DNA from: an uncultured bacterium
Lineage (GTDB): Bacteria; Bacillota_I; Bacilli_A; RF39; UBA660
Assembly: GCA_905215145.1 (NCBI GenBank)
Contig: CAJMOW010000011.1
Coordinates: 1-19,590 of the forward strand
DNA: 19,590 bases
Reading direction: 5' to 3'
Shown here: positions 1-6,399 of the stretch, piece by piece
How the letters are laid out: each line of letters opens with the position of its first letter
Numbering within the stretch: position 1 is the first letter of the stretch
Translations under genes and position numbers: made by a program
Notes under the pieces: generated by a model
Told to the model about the DNA's origin: nothing
The model's input: only the letters and a program-made list of their open reading frames with translations
Database searches by the model: none

Positions 1-20
1 CTTAGTAATAAAATCTTAAC

Positions 21-272
21 TTAAAATTCTAAGCTATATGGATCCTTTATAAAAATGCGTTTTATATTAGGATTTAAATGGCTAAGATCTGGGTAAAAAC
101 AAAAAAGGCCAAACTTACCTGTATCATCTAAAACAACAACAGAGCTCTGGATTTTATTACCTTTCATGTATATCTGAACGTCGAAATATGGCCTATACCC
201 AAGTTTAACTAGACTGCTGTAAAATAAAAGGAATTGTTTAGATAATATTATAGTATATGGATATTCTTTCAT
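21..272 (-). CDS. hypothetical protein, 83 aa
   Basis: I do not recognise this protein. It starts MKEYPYTIILSKQF and ends at TAA, with a mixed, mildly hydrophobic composition and no clear membrane segment or motif. Its ATG overlaps the TAA of the upstream gene in a TAATG junction, so the two are probably translated together. The upstream gene looks like only the N-terminal part of a nicotinamidase-like enzyme. This frame does not look like the missing remainder, since it shows no catalytic Cys-region motif, so it is more likely an independent small gene. The start is supported by the coupling and by the lack of an alternative ATG upstream. Confidence 0.6.
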   Translation of the reverse strand: MKEYPYTIILSKQFLLFYSSLVKLGYRPYFDVQIYMKGNKIQSSVVVLDDTGKFGLFCFYPDLSHLNPNIKRIFIKDPYSLEF

Positions 273-451
273 TATAGTAGTGAATTAATTATTAAGATAG
301 CTTTTTTACTGTCATAACGACCCTTGTAATCAGATTTAGGTATAATATTCAATACCTTATTGACAATATTCTCACCACTAGTAGCATATAATGCTCCACT
401 TGGATGATAAAAATCATGTCGTAAATCTACAACAATTAATGTACGCTTCAT
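272..451 (-). CDS. nicotinamidase/isochorismatase-like N-terminal fragment, 59 aa
   Basis: This short frame starts MKRTLIVVDLRHDFYHPSGA and continues with a GENIV segment. That matches the start of the cysteine hydrolase family (nicotinamidase PncA, isochorismatase), where a buried beta strand ends in an Asp (VVDxxxDF) followed by a Gly-rich loop and (G/S)xxIV. Family members are about 180-210 residues, so only the first quarter or so is present. The catalytic Lys and Cys regions are missing. It ends at TAA in a TAATG overlap with the next gene. It could be a decayed remnant, or a domesticated N-terminal piece. A full enzyme would recycle nicotinamide to nicotinic acid, but no activity is expected here. 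Confidence 0.55.
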   Translation of the reverse strand: MKRTLIVVDLRHDFYHPSGALYATSGENIVNKVLNIIPKSDYKGRYDSKKAILIINSLL

Positions 452-455
452 ATAG

Positions 456-773
456 TTAAATTAAGCATAATAAAATTTGAATAAAGTGTAGACTTTGATC
501 AATATAATATGAAGTAAAATCCTTCATATACTTTTTATAAAGTCCTCTACACTTCCAGTAATCAATAGCATAATGTCCAACTAGTAACATTATTAATTTC
601 CAAATTGCAGCTAATCCCAAAAAGTGTAATGCAATATAAATACCTAACGCCCAAATTGCACAATGTACAAACAAGACATAATTATTTTCACATTTATACT
701 TCTTACAAAACTCATCTTGCAACGGATAGTCTAAAACTAAATTTAGAAAGTAAAGTATAATAAAATTTATCAT
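456..773 (-). CDS. DUF3307-like membrane protein
   Basis: This 105-residue protein has the pattern I associate with DUF3307 family proteins. Near residue 15 there is a DYPLQ element, followed by an H in the first hydrophobic segment (FVHCAIWALG), then GHYAIDYWK near residues 66-74, and DQSLHF near residues 92-97. Three to four hydrophobic segments indicate an inner-membrane protein. The family occurs in bacteria and tailed phages, and its role is unknown. Its ATG shares one base with the stop of the upstream small membrane gene (TAATG), so both probably sit in one translationally coupled unit. It ends at TAA. Confidence 0.65.
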   Translation of the reverse strand: MINFIILYFLNLVLDYPLQDEFCKKYKCENNYVLFVHCAIWALGIYIALHFLGLAAIWKLIMLLVGHYAIDYWKCRGLYKKYMKDFTSYYIDQSLHFIQILLCLI

Positions 774-1024
774 TATCTAATCTTTATTTTTGAGAACAAA
801 CTTCCAATATCTAAGAAGATTTGTATTATCAATACAATAGTATTTACTACAGGAACCCATATTAAAAGGAAGATCCAATCATTATCTTGATATACATAAA
901 AAGAATAAAGATCACCTATTGTGCTTCCACACTTGTCTTCTTCAATCCAATCAAAATACAGGGAAACGTGTAAATAAACAACTCCTATTAGATAAATACC
1001 TAAAATAATTAAAAATGTATACAT
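773..1024 (-). CDS. small membrane protein of a family with a PVVNT motif
   Basis: I chose the ATG at 1024 (MYTFLIILGIYLI). The frame stays open upstream to a TTG but would then overlap the neighbouring gene heavily. The start used here lies 1 nt after that neighbour's TAA. The 83-residue product has an N-terminal membrane segment, a polar middle with a Cys (EEDKCGST), a second membrane segment holding IWVPVVNTIVLI, and a basic tail. Two other genes in this window share the PV(V/I)NT(I/V)V motif and overall plan (3512-3757 and 18402-18593). Function is unknown. The repeated family suggests a role at the host membrane. Confidence 0.65.
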   Translation of the reverse strand: MYTFLIILGIYLIGVVYLHVSLYFDWIEEDKCGSTIGDLYSFYVYQDNDWIFLLIWVPVVNTIVLIIQIFLDIGSLFSKIKIR

Positions 1025-1025
1025 A

Positions 1026-1352
1026 TTAATCCAGTTTTTCCCAGCATTCTTGATCAAAATTCCAATGTCTAATATCACAAATATTAAACTCGAAACATAA
1101 TCCAAGAATGCCGATATTAAAACAAAAGCCTGCATGATCCCCTTTATTATTATAACTAATATGGAAATCAAGCAAGCCAAATGTATTGATGTTTATAAAC
1201 AAATAATAACAAATACCAAATAGTTGAATATCAAAGTCAAAAAATTTTGATAACTTCAAGATTTTAAATCTAATAGACATTTCTAATGATTTAAACTCTC
1301 CTGTAGGGTGTACAAACACCCACCACAAAGAATCTAACTTACAAAGCTTCAT
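1026..1352 (-). CDS. hypothetical protein, 108 aa
   Basis: The protein starts MKLCKLDSLWWVFVHPTGEF and ends WEKLD followed by TAA. It is rich in aromatic residues and beta-branched hydrophobics without a clear transmembrane helix, which suggests a compact beta-rich fold. Three Trp codons are TGG. It lies directly upstream of the small membrane gene, 1 nt apart, and seems to head a short run of coupled genes reaching down to position 21. I do not recognise a family. Confidence 0.6.
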   Translation of the reverse strand: MKLCKLDSLWWVFVHPTGEFKSLEMSIRFKILKLSKFFDFDIQLFGICYYLFININTFGLLDFHISYNNKGDHAGFCFNIGILGLCFEFNICDIRHWNFDQECWEKLD

Positions 1353-1405
1353 ATTTTTCTTAAATTAGGGTAATAATCGGTTGTAGACTATACTTCTAAT
1401 TTGGG

Positions 1406-1558
1406 TTAATCACTAGTATTATTGTAATACTTTATATCTTCAATATAAGTTTTCTGTGTATCTCCAGTAGGTCCTATCATAACATTAGGTTTTATAGTTC
1501 CACATGATATATTAAGTATTACTAAGACTGTTATAACTATTTTTACTATTGTTTTCAT
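1406..1558 (-). CDS. small predicted lipoprotein, 50 aa
   Basis: The sequence starts MKTIVKIVITVLVILNISCG, a basic N-terminus and hydrophobic core followed by a Cys at residue 19, which fits a lipoprotein signal peptide. Ser before the Cys and Gly after it are typical. The mature part is about 32 residues (GTIKPNVMIGPTGDT and onward) and ends with TAA. The product is probably processed by signal peptidase II and anchored in a membrane of the host. Phage lipoproteins of this size can act in superinfection exclusion, but that is family-level knowledge and nothing here proves it. The gene lies about 50 nt upstream of the 1026-1352 gene. Confidence 0.6.
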   Translation of the reverse strand: MKTIVKIVITVLVILNISCGTIKPNVMIGPTGDTQKTYIEDIKYYNNTSD

Positions 1559-1579
1559 CTTTATGCTATTAGTGTTTAG

Positions 1580-1652
1580 AGTAGGTAACAGGATTTGAAC
1601 CTGTGATGCAGCTTTTGCAGAGCTGAGCCTTAACCAGCTTGGCGATATCTAC
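1580..1652 (-). tRNA. tRNA-Cys (anticodon GCA)
   Basis: The 73-nt cloverleaf has acceptor stem GTAGATA/TACCTAC with one A-C mismatch. The anticodon stem is CAGCT/AGCTG with loop CTGCAAA, giving anticodon GCA. The T-arm is ACAGG-TTCAAAT-CCTGT. The discriminator is U, as expected for Cys. CCA is not encoded. It lies 19 nt downstream of the HNH gene and 22 nt upstream of the lipoprotein gene. Confidence 0.9.
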
Positions 1653-1671
1653 ATTTAATGGAATCTCTTGG

Positions 1672-2160
1672 TTACGCTCCAAGTCCCCTGGATTTATAGA
1701 TGTTTCTTCCAGAAAATGTTTCTGTCTGAGAATGACAATTTGGACATAAAAATCTAAGATTCTCTACTCTATTATCATTATTAACACCGTTAATATGATC
1801 TAATTGTAAAGATAGACTTTTGCCCTGCCATTCTGAAATACCACAAATATCACATTTATACTCTCTTAGTTTTTCTTCTATTAATCTTTTCTTTAATGCT
1901 CTTCTATTAGAATATATAGAATTTCTTACCAATATTTCGTCTAAAGAATACTTCTTAACATCGGAAGTTCCATGAGCTTTTCCTTTGAAATGTGATATAT
2001 CTATGTCTAATTCTTGTAATCTTTTCTTCAAGTTCCTCCAAGGTTCTCCTCCTGTGACATGATAACCTAATTTTCTAAGAACTTCAGAATAAGAAATAGA
2101 ATTTTTTACTACTACTTCTAATTCTTCTTTAGTTAACTGTTTTATTTTGCTTGCTTCCAT
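1672..2160 (-). CDS. HNH homing-type endonuclease
   Basis: The 162-residue protein has an N-terminal DNA-binding part (TKEELEVVVKNSISYSEVLRKLGY, a helix-turn-helix-like segment common in phage HNH enzymes) and a C-terminal HNH zinc-finger nuclease domain. The pairs CDIC (about residue 102) and CPNC (about residue 139) are the metal ligands. The LQLDHINGVNNDNR and LRFLCPNCHSQT segments contain the catalytic His and Asn residues. Such enzymes nick or cut DNA and often behave as free-standing homing endonucleases in phage genomes, frequently beside tRNA genes as here (tRNA-Cys and tRNA-Ser). All Trp codons are TGG, and it stops at TAA. Start: ATG at the head of the conserved helix. Confidence 0.9.
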   Translation of the reverse strand: MEASKIKQLTKEELEVVVKNSISYSEVLRKLGYHVTGGEPWRNLKKRLQELDIDISHFKGKAHGTSDVKKYSLDEILVRNSIYSNRRALKKRLIEEKLREYKCDICGISEWQGKSLSLQLDHINGVNNDNRVENLRFLCPNCHSQTETFSGRNIYKSRGLGA

Positions 2161-2179
2161 AATATTTTCTTCAAGTTCA

Positions 2180-2217
2180 AAGCTAACTTAGTGAAAGTGC
2201 TTCTACTAAGTTAGCTT
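2180..2217. terminator. perfect 13-bp inverted repeat between tRNA-Ser and HNH
   Basis: AAGCTAACTTAGT (2180-2192) is exactly complementary to 2205-2217 around a 12-nt loop. On the minus strand no T-run follows, so a classical intrinsic terminator is unlikely. An RNA-processing or stability hairpin between tRNA-Ser and the HNH message fits better. Confidence 0.5.
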
Positions 2218-2263
2218 AGATTCCAAGTAAAACTATCTGTTTATTTTCAAGTAAATAGTTTTG

Positions 2264-2350
2264 CGGAGGATGAGGGACTCGAACCCCCACATCGCTCATC
2301 ACGATGTACCGCTTTTCAAGAGCGGCCCTTCATCCAGCCAGATATCCTCC
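2264..2350 (-). tRNA. tRNA-Ser (anticodon UGA)
   Basis: An 87-nt class II tRNA. The acceptor stem is GGAGGAT/ATCCTCC with discriminator G. The anticodon arm is CCGCT-CTTGAAA-AGCGG, giving anticodon UGA for UCA codons. A long variable arm (ACATCG...CGATGT) is typical of serine tRNAs. The T-loop is TTCGAGT. No CCA is encoded. Confidence 0.92.
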
Positions 2351-2375
2351 AAATTTCTCTACCTATAAACCTTCT

Positions 2376-2463
2376 AGTAACTTAATAGAGATGATCCTTT
2401 ACTTTGTGCTAAGTATTAGATAAGTTCGTTAGTTCGCTAATCCATTAGTAATAGCACACTATA
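2376..2463 (-). other. short structured spacer between two tRNAs
   Basis: This gap between tRNA-Ser and tRNA-Asn contains an inverted repeat, GTGCTA (2406-2411) with TAGCAC (2452-2457), enclosing further short complementary pieces. It has no gene, T-loop or anticodon that I can find. It may be a processing element in a tRNA transcript. Confidence 0.3.
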
Positions 2464-2483
2464 CTAATATGACTCTAACTCTG

Positions 2484-2567
2484 CTGGACCTGTTGGATTC
2501 GAACCAACGATGTGATTACTCAGATAGGTTAACAGCCTATTGCATTCGACCACTCTGCCAAAGCCCA
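2484..2567 (-). tRNA. tRNA with Asn anticodon (GUU) but a class II long variable arm
   Basis: The 84-nt tRNA has acceptor TGGGCTT/AGGTCCA (two G-U pairs), D-arm GCAGAGTGGTCGAATGC, and anticodon arm ATAGG-CTGTTAA-CCTAT giving GUU. The variable region carries a small stem (TGA-GTAA-TCA), and the T-arm is GTTGG-TTCGAAT-CCAAC. Standard bacterial tRNA-Asn is class I with a short variable loop, while long arms mark Ser, Leu and Tyr tRNAs. The D-arm also looks serine-like. It either charges with Asn in an unusual body, or is a serine-type body that reads Asn codons. Confidence 0.75.
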
Positions 2568-2575
2568 GTATACAT

Positions 2576-2770
2576 CTAAATATCAAATCGATATCGACGC
2601 ATTTTATTACATCTCTTACACTGTTGAATATAAGTTCTGTATATATGAATAGGTAATGAATTCTTAGGAGTACACCCTGCCCGATAAACCTTTGATTCTT
2701 CTTCTCTAATCGTTTCCCATTCACATACATGAAACTTTGATAATATCCAATCTTTAATTACTTCTAACAT
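2576..2770 (-). CDS. small Cys-containing protein, 64 aa
   Basis: The protein starts MLEVIKDWILSKFHVCEWE and ends with a basic stretch containing CKRCNKMRRYRF, a CxxC pair, before TAG. Two earlier Cys (HVCEWE and AGCTPK) could complete a zinc site, although the spacing fits no family I know. It sits tightly between tRNA-Asn (8 nt downstream) and tRNA-Lys (about 20 nt upstream). The long antisense-like frame at 2464-2730 covers the same DNA and the tRNA and is not a gene. Confidence 0.6.
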   Translation of the reverse strand: MLEVIKDWILSKFHVCEWETIREEESKVYRAGCTPKNSLPIHIYRTYIQQCKRCNKMRRYRFDI

Positions 2771-2789
2771 AACATACTATTTTATTTAG

Positions 2790-2863
2790 TGACCCCAAAT
2801 AGATTCGAACTATTGCCTCCAGTATTAAAAGTACTGTACTCTAGCCAACTGAGTTATGAGGTC
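2790..2863 (-). tRNA. tRNA-Lys (anticodon UUU)
   Basis: Acceptor GACCTCA/TGGGGTC, discriminator A. The anticodon arm is CAGTA-CTTTTAA-TACTG, giving UUU. The T-arm is AATAG-TTCGAAT-CTATT. The length is 74 nt and CCA is not encoded. Confidence 0.9.
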
Positions 2864-2902
2864 ATTGGAGATCAAATCTAGTGACTATACTCTCCTTAAT
2901 AA

Positions 2903-3145
2903 TTAAAACACTAATCCATGATATTGATAGCGTTCTATAATAAATTTACCATATACTCCATCGTATTGCCAATGATTATTATCAAGTTGTTTAATTTCAG
3001 ACCAAGGAAGATAAACCCATTCAGGAAGCCCTTTATAAATTTCTCTATTACACGTGTCTTGATCACAATATTCTGGGTCAGGAACTAAAGAAAAACAACG
3101 GCAAAAACCAAGCTCTGAGATATTACCGTTAAAAGATCTGTTAAT
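2903..3145 (-). CDS. hypothetical protein with probable ATT start, about 80 aa
   Basis: From an in-frame TAG at 3170-3172 to TAA at 2903-2905 there is an open frame that reads like a real protein but contains no ATG. It includes the Cys-rich segment ELGFCRCFSLVPDPEYC, then CDQDTC, then PEWVYLPWSEIKQLD and HWQYDGVYGKF. I placed the start at ATT (3145), which gives INRSFNGNISELGF. A start at another non-ATG codon is possible. The even amino-acid composition and the PEWVYLPW run argue against chance. Two other probable genes in this window also lack an ATG and offer ATT. A 5'-truncated pseudogene is the main alternative. It lies about 40 nt upstream of tRNA-Lys. Confidence 0.5.
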   Translation of the reverse strand: MNRSFNGNISELGFCRCFSLVPDPEYCDQDTCNREIYKGLPEWVYLPWSEIKQLDNNHWQYDGVYGKFIIERYQYHGLVF

Positions 3146-3169
3146 ACAATTAGTGTGTACCGTGAGCGT

Positions 3170-3505
3170 CTATATATTACTACATAGATGTTGACATGTT
3201 AATTCATGCAGTCTCTAACCCAAGACTGTAGGATTACTCTTCCTTGGCACTATAATCTAGCGCATTCTGTTATGTTTTTACACTTAGAAAGATTATCAAT
3301 ATTAAACTTCATATGTTATTGATTATCAATTAATTTGTCGAGAATGATAGTAACGCTCTATCCCCTAGAAATCCCAAATTTCTCGTGCTACTTCCACACC
3401 CCATTCTCGATGATCCTCTTTTATTTATAGAGGCTCCTAACGGCTATACTCCATTCATTAATTATTCCTATTGTTTAGTATAAATTTTTAGGAATTAATT
3501 AAAAT
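3170..3505 (-). ncRNA. structured non-coding island, unassigned
   Basis: I see no open frame in this 335-nt gap on either strand, even with TGA read as Trp. On the minus strand a long-range pairing TCGAGAATG with CATTCTCGA encloses a smaller hairpin (AGAAAT-TTGGG-ATTTCT), which points to a folded RNA. A segment GAATGCGCTAG...GTGCCAAGG has loose similarity to 16S rRNA around GAATCGCTAGTAATC...GCCACGG (E. coli about 1330-1370). The conserved ACACACCGCCCGTC that should follow is missing, so I do not assign it. Confidence 0.4.
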
Positions 3506-3511
3506 TTAATT

Positions 3512-3757
3512 TTATCTAATACGAATAGTTTTTATTTTATTGTATACGTATACAAAAATATAATATATTAGTACAATAGTATTAACAATAGGGATCCATA
3601 GAATGACTGGTACATAATCAGTATATATTATAATATACTTATTAAAATCCTCGATTGTATTTTCAGTGCAACTTGTATTATTGCTCCACTCTATATATAG
3701 AATTGTATAGATACTAATTAGAGATCCTAAATAAATTATTAAGAATAATATCAACAT
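3512..3757 (-). CDS. small membrane protein of the PIVNT family
   Basis: The 81-residue product starts MLILFLIIYLGSLISIYTIL, a membrane helix. A polar loop follows with one Cys (NNTSCTENTIEDF), then a second helix containing ILWIPIVNTIVLIYYIF and a basic tail (NKIKTIRIR). It is a paralogue of 773-1024: same length, same loop Cys, the W(I/V)P(I/V)VNTIVLI motif, and a matching KIK(I/T) tail. It ends at TAA and starts 11 nt downstream of the 3769-4095 gene. Function unknown. A small phage protein acting on the host inner membrane is my inference. Confidence 0.65.
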   Translation of the reverse strand: MLILFLIIYLGSLISIYTILYIEWSNNTSCTENTIEDFNKYIIIYTDYVPVILWIPIVNTIVLIYYIFVYVYNKIKTIRIR

Positions 3758-3768
3758 AATATTTTATT

Positions 3769-4095
3769 TTAAAATTCATCAAAACATTCAAGAGCTTCAA
3801 TACTCTTTCTAAGCATATCCAGTGTTGGAACTTCTGGCCAGGATCCTCTTAGTTCTCCAACTCCAATTATATTTTTAATAAAAAATGCTCTATCTATATT
3901 TAATTTACTAAAGATTATGCTATTTTCATAATTGTTTATTTTTACATAGTAGCTGCCTTCAAATCCTATAGTATCTATCATGCCACTATATATTTCTGTA
4001 CTAGTATCGGGATAAACAATAATAAATAGTATATGAGAACCCACATCAAAATTCTGTGAATATTCAACTAATAACTTAGGACGGTTTTTAATCAT
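3769..4095 (-). CDS. hypothetical protein, 108 aa
   Basis: The protein starts MIKNRPKLLVEYSQNF and looks soluble and beta-rich (HILFIIVYPDTSTEIYSGMID, SYYVKINNYENS). It closes with a helical C-terminus (TLDMLRKSIEALECFDEF) and TAA. I do not recognise a domain. It probably forms a two-gene unit with the downstream small membrane gene. Confidence 0.6.
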   Translation of the reverse strand: MIKNRPKLLVEYSQNFDVGSHILFIIVYPDTSTEIYSGMIDTIGFEGSYYVKINNYENSIIFSKLNIDRAFFIKNIIGVGELRGSWPEVPTLDMLRKSIEALECFDEF

Positions 4096-4206
4096 AATTA
4101 AAAAAATAAGATAATATGTAAGATTTAAACTTCTTTATTTACAAAGAAAAATAAAAGACCTTTATACTATATTTTAAAATTTCTTCCCTAATCGTATTCA
4201 TTATTG

Positions 4207-4277
4207 AGGCTCCTGTCGGACTCGAACCAACGTCCTCAGGTTACAAAACTGACATTCTACCACTGAACTAAGGAGCC
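4207..4277 (-). tRNA. tRNA-Thr (anticodon UGU)
   Basis: Acceptor GGCTCCT/AGGAGCC. The anticodon arm is TCAGT-TTTGTAA-CCTGA with anticodon UGU and one T-C mismatch closing the loop. The T-loop is TTCGAGT. The length is 71 nt and no CCA is encoded. Confidence 0.88.
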
Positions 4278-4393
4278 AATAAACACTATCGTAGTTTTGC
4301 ACGTCTGATTTTTATTGCCACAGAAGCTCCATATAAGTAATTAATTTATATGTTACGAGCTGTTACGCCGTTAATGTCAAATTTAGAAATAAC

Positions 4394-5272
4394 TTATAAT
4401 GACATAAATTGGTTATAGTTATCCTTGTATCCTATGGAAGTATTCACAAGAAGCTCACCATGCATGCTTATACCAGGCATTGGCACCATAAAGTCATTTC
4501 CATATATGTTAGTTAAAACACTTAAATATACTTCTGGAGCAGGAAACATTCCTCACTCAAACTTAAGGTAAACTTTATTGTTATAGTCTCTAGCATTTCT
4601 GAGGCTTTGCATCTTATTTGGAAATGTAAGATTACCAAATGATTCTGTGGAGAGTATATTATATCGTTGTCGCAGCTCTTGATATTTTTCTCTAAGATAT
4701 AAAAGTCTAGATGTGTTTTCCTTAGAAGAATCATAGCATTGTATTCTTGTTTTTACAGCCAGTGCTTCTAGTTTAATTAAGTGTAACTGGTGCATAAACT
4801 TTTGTCTCTCAACTAGATCATCTGGAACATTATCAAAGGGACATATATCTATAAAGATCCCCTGGTTAAAGGTAAAATGACCCTCTAAGTCCTTTTTGTG
4901 AATACATGTTGTATCGCTTCTTCTTAGTTTAGTGCAGCAATAGAAGGTACTATCTGTTCAGTCATTCTGAACAAAATATGGGTAACTCAACTCCTTAACT
5001 GCATACTCTAGAAATCTATCATAGTCTGTTCTAGGCATAGCAATATCAATATCATCATCTCATGGAATAAACCCACCATGTCTAACAGCACCAAGTAATG
5101 TCCCCCCATCTAAATAGTATTTCAAATGATACCTGTCACAGATATTTTTAAACTGTTGCAATAAATCTAATTCAACTCCTCAAAGTTCTTTTCTCTCTTT
5201 AGATACCAAAAATCCATTTTTTACTTCTGCATCAAAAAAGTTATCTGGTAATTTAATACTTAAGTCTACCAT
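4394..5272 (-). CDS. LicD/fukutin-family phosphotransferase, UGA read as Trp
   Basis: Read with TGA as Trp, this is one 292-residue frame ending in TAA. With the standard code it breaks into pieces at four TGA codons. Near residue 31 is [13 protein letters not shown]. Residues 57-80 hold [15 protein letters not shown] and then [14 protein letters not shown], the nucleotidyltransferase-fold active site of LicD proteins with its metal-binding Asp residues. TGA falls at the W of ELW, PWDDD, NDW and EWG, and the first two are conserved Trp positions in the family. LicD-type enzymes move phosphocholine or phospho-alditols from CDP-donors to glycans, and the eukaryotic relatives fukutin and FKRP transfer ribitol phosphate. 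The start overlaps the upstream IspD-like gene by 20 nt. No other frame damage is visible, so a pseudogene is unlikely. Confidence 0.9.
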
Positions 5273-5933
5273 CAAATAAACGTTTAGCTAACTCTAGATC
5301 ATCAGGACCAGTAATTTTAAAATTCATAAATTCTCCTGAGATATATAAGCATTTATTTCCATTATGCTCGTACAAATCAGGCAGAGTCTGATAATCATCT
5401 ATATTTTTAATCTTTGTGATTACATCATAAAGACTTCTAAGTATGAAAGTTTCAGGAGTCTGTAAAATAGCAACTGGTTCTTTTCTTACTCCAGGAACAT
5501 GTAATGAATTAAAATCTTTTAAGGTACTAACCGTTGAAATATAAGGAACAACAGCTGAATTATCAAAATTACAAGAAGATAAACATCTTATAATTAAATT
5601 TGGAGAGAGAAAAGGTCTTACAGAATCATGAAACATAATTTTTTCAATAGAAGAATAGTAGGTCATTATATATTCAAGACCAGCAATTCTAGATCTTAAG
5701 CATGAGTACCCTCCTTCTATAATTTTGATATAAGAAAATGGAAAGAGCTTCTGAAGAGGAGGAATATATTCGGGTAAAGAGACTATAACAATTATATTAA
5801 ACAGCTTTAACCTGACAAACTTCTCAACAGTCCAATACATTATAGGAAATCCATTGATATCTATAAACTGCTTAGGAATATTTATTCCTACTCTAGTTCC
5901 TTTCCCTGCAGCATTAATAACTAAGGCATTCAT
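5253..5933 (-). CDS. IspD/TarI-like cytidylyltransferase
   Basis: The 226-residue protein opens with NALVINAAGKGTRVGINIPKQF, the CTP-binding signature of the IspD/TarI family (AAGxGxRxGxxxPKQ). It continues with FHDSVRPFLSPNLI (family DAxRP motif, here DSVRP) and LQTPETF (family QTPQxF), close to the usual length of about 230. Such enzymes attach CMP to an alditol phosphate: methylerythritol-4-P in isoprenoid synthesis, or ribitol-5-P in TarI and human ISPD. Because the LicD/fukutin-like transferase overlaps it by 20 nt, CDP-ribitol (or a similar CDP-alditol) made here and used by the partner is the most economical reading. The exact substrate cannot be told from sequence. Its Trp codon is TGG. 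Confidence 0.9.
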   Translation of the reverse strand: MNALVINAAGKGTRVGINIPKQFIDINGFPIMYWTVEKFVRLKLFNIIVIVSLPEYIPPLQKLFPFSYIKIIEGGYSCLRSRIAGLEYIMTYYSSIEKIMFHDSVRPFLSPNLIIRCLSSCNFDNSAVVPYISTVSTLKDFNSLHVPGVRKEPVAILQTPETFILRSLYDVITKIKNIDDYQTLPDLYEHNGNKCLYISGEFMNFKITGPDDLELAKRLFDGRLKY

Positions 5934-6038
5934 ACACTTAACCTTGTTTTAGAACTCTTTATAGTATCTATAAGAGACAGTTTTACAAAAAAGTTATAAT
6001 AATCTCTTACATATTTTCTTTTAATACTAGTTAATATA

Positions 6039-6152
6039 TTAAAATAAAGATTCATTTCTACTTTTAAAGTAAAGGATAGTACATAGTACTATTATCACAA
6101 ACCAGATAAAAAGAAATAGTAATATTAGACAGTTAATTAGTACCGTTGCCAT
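6039..6152 (-). CDS. single-pass membrane peptide, 37 aa
   Basis: Starting at ATG 6152, the product is MATVLINCLILLFLFIWFVI, a continuous hydrophobic helix, followed by a basic-acidic tail (YFKSRNESLF). The frame is open further upstream but then runs through tRNA-Gln, so the internal ATG is the better start. It ends at TAA. Function unknown. Confidence 0.5.
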   Translation of the reverse strand: MATVLINCLILLFLFIWFVIIVLCTILYFKSRNESLF

Positions 6153-6197
6153 AGTATTATTTATTATATATAAGAAATATTTATTTAATTTTAATAG

Positions 6198-6272
6198 TTG
6201 CTCGTTAAAGATTCGAACTTTAACTTTCACGTTCAAAGCGTGACGTGCACAAACCAAGTACACCAACGAGCA
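6198..6272 (-). tRNA. tRNA-Gln (anticodon UUG)
   Basis: Acceptor TGCTCGT/ACGAGCA, discriminator A. The anticodon arm is TCACG-CTTTGAA-CGTGA, giving UUG. The T-arm is TAAAG-TTCGAAT-CTTTA. The length is 75 nt and no CCA is encoded. A promoter-like motif lies just upstream. Confidence 0.9.
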
Positions 6273-6299
6273 GAGTCAAATTCTTAGCAGAATCCACCA

Positions 6300-6331
6300 C
6301 AAATATAAAGATAAAAGTCAATATAACCAAA
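6300..6331 (-). promoter_or_regulatory. Bacteroidetes-type promoter candidate upstream of tRNA-Gln
   Basis: On the minus strand, TTTG (6331-6328) and TATATTTG (6307-6300) are separated by exactly 20 nt. This matches the primary sigma consensus of Bacteroides (TTTG at -33, TAnnTTTG at -7, spacer 19-21). Transcription would begin a few bases before tRNA-Gln at 6272. In AT-rich DNA such a match can occur by chance. Confidence 0.4.
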
Positions 6332-6399
6332 TATTTGTACACTTATTTCTATAATTTGTACAAATTTTTGAGATTACTATTCAGTATAATAACTAACAC

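Noticed and set aside
2464..2730. Minus-strand frame of 88 codons
   Set aside because: It runs through the whole tRNA-Asn-like gene and overlaps the better small gene at 2576-2770.
4110..4200. 20-codon minus-strand frame (MNTIREEILKYS...)
   Set aside because: Too short, without a motif, and next to a tRNA in very AT-rich DNA.
4522..4795. Two short standard-code frames inside LicD
   Set aside because: One is the LicD frame cut by TGA codons and the other is an overlapping frame. The full-length gene with TGA as Trp explains the region.
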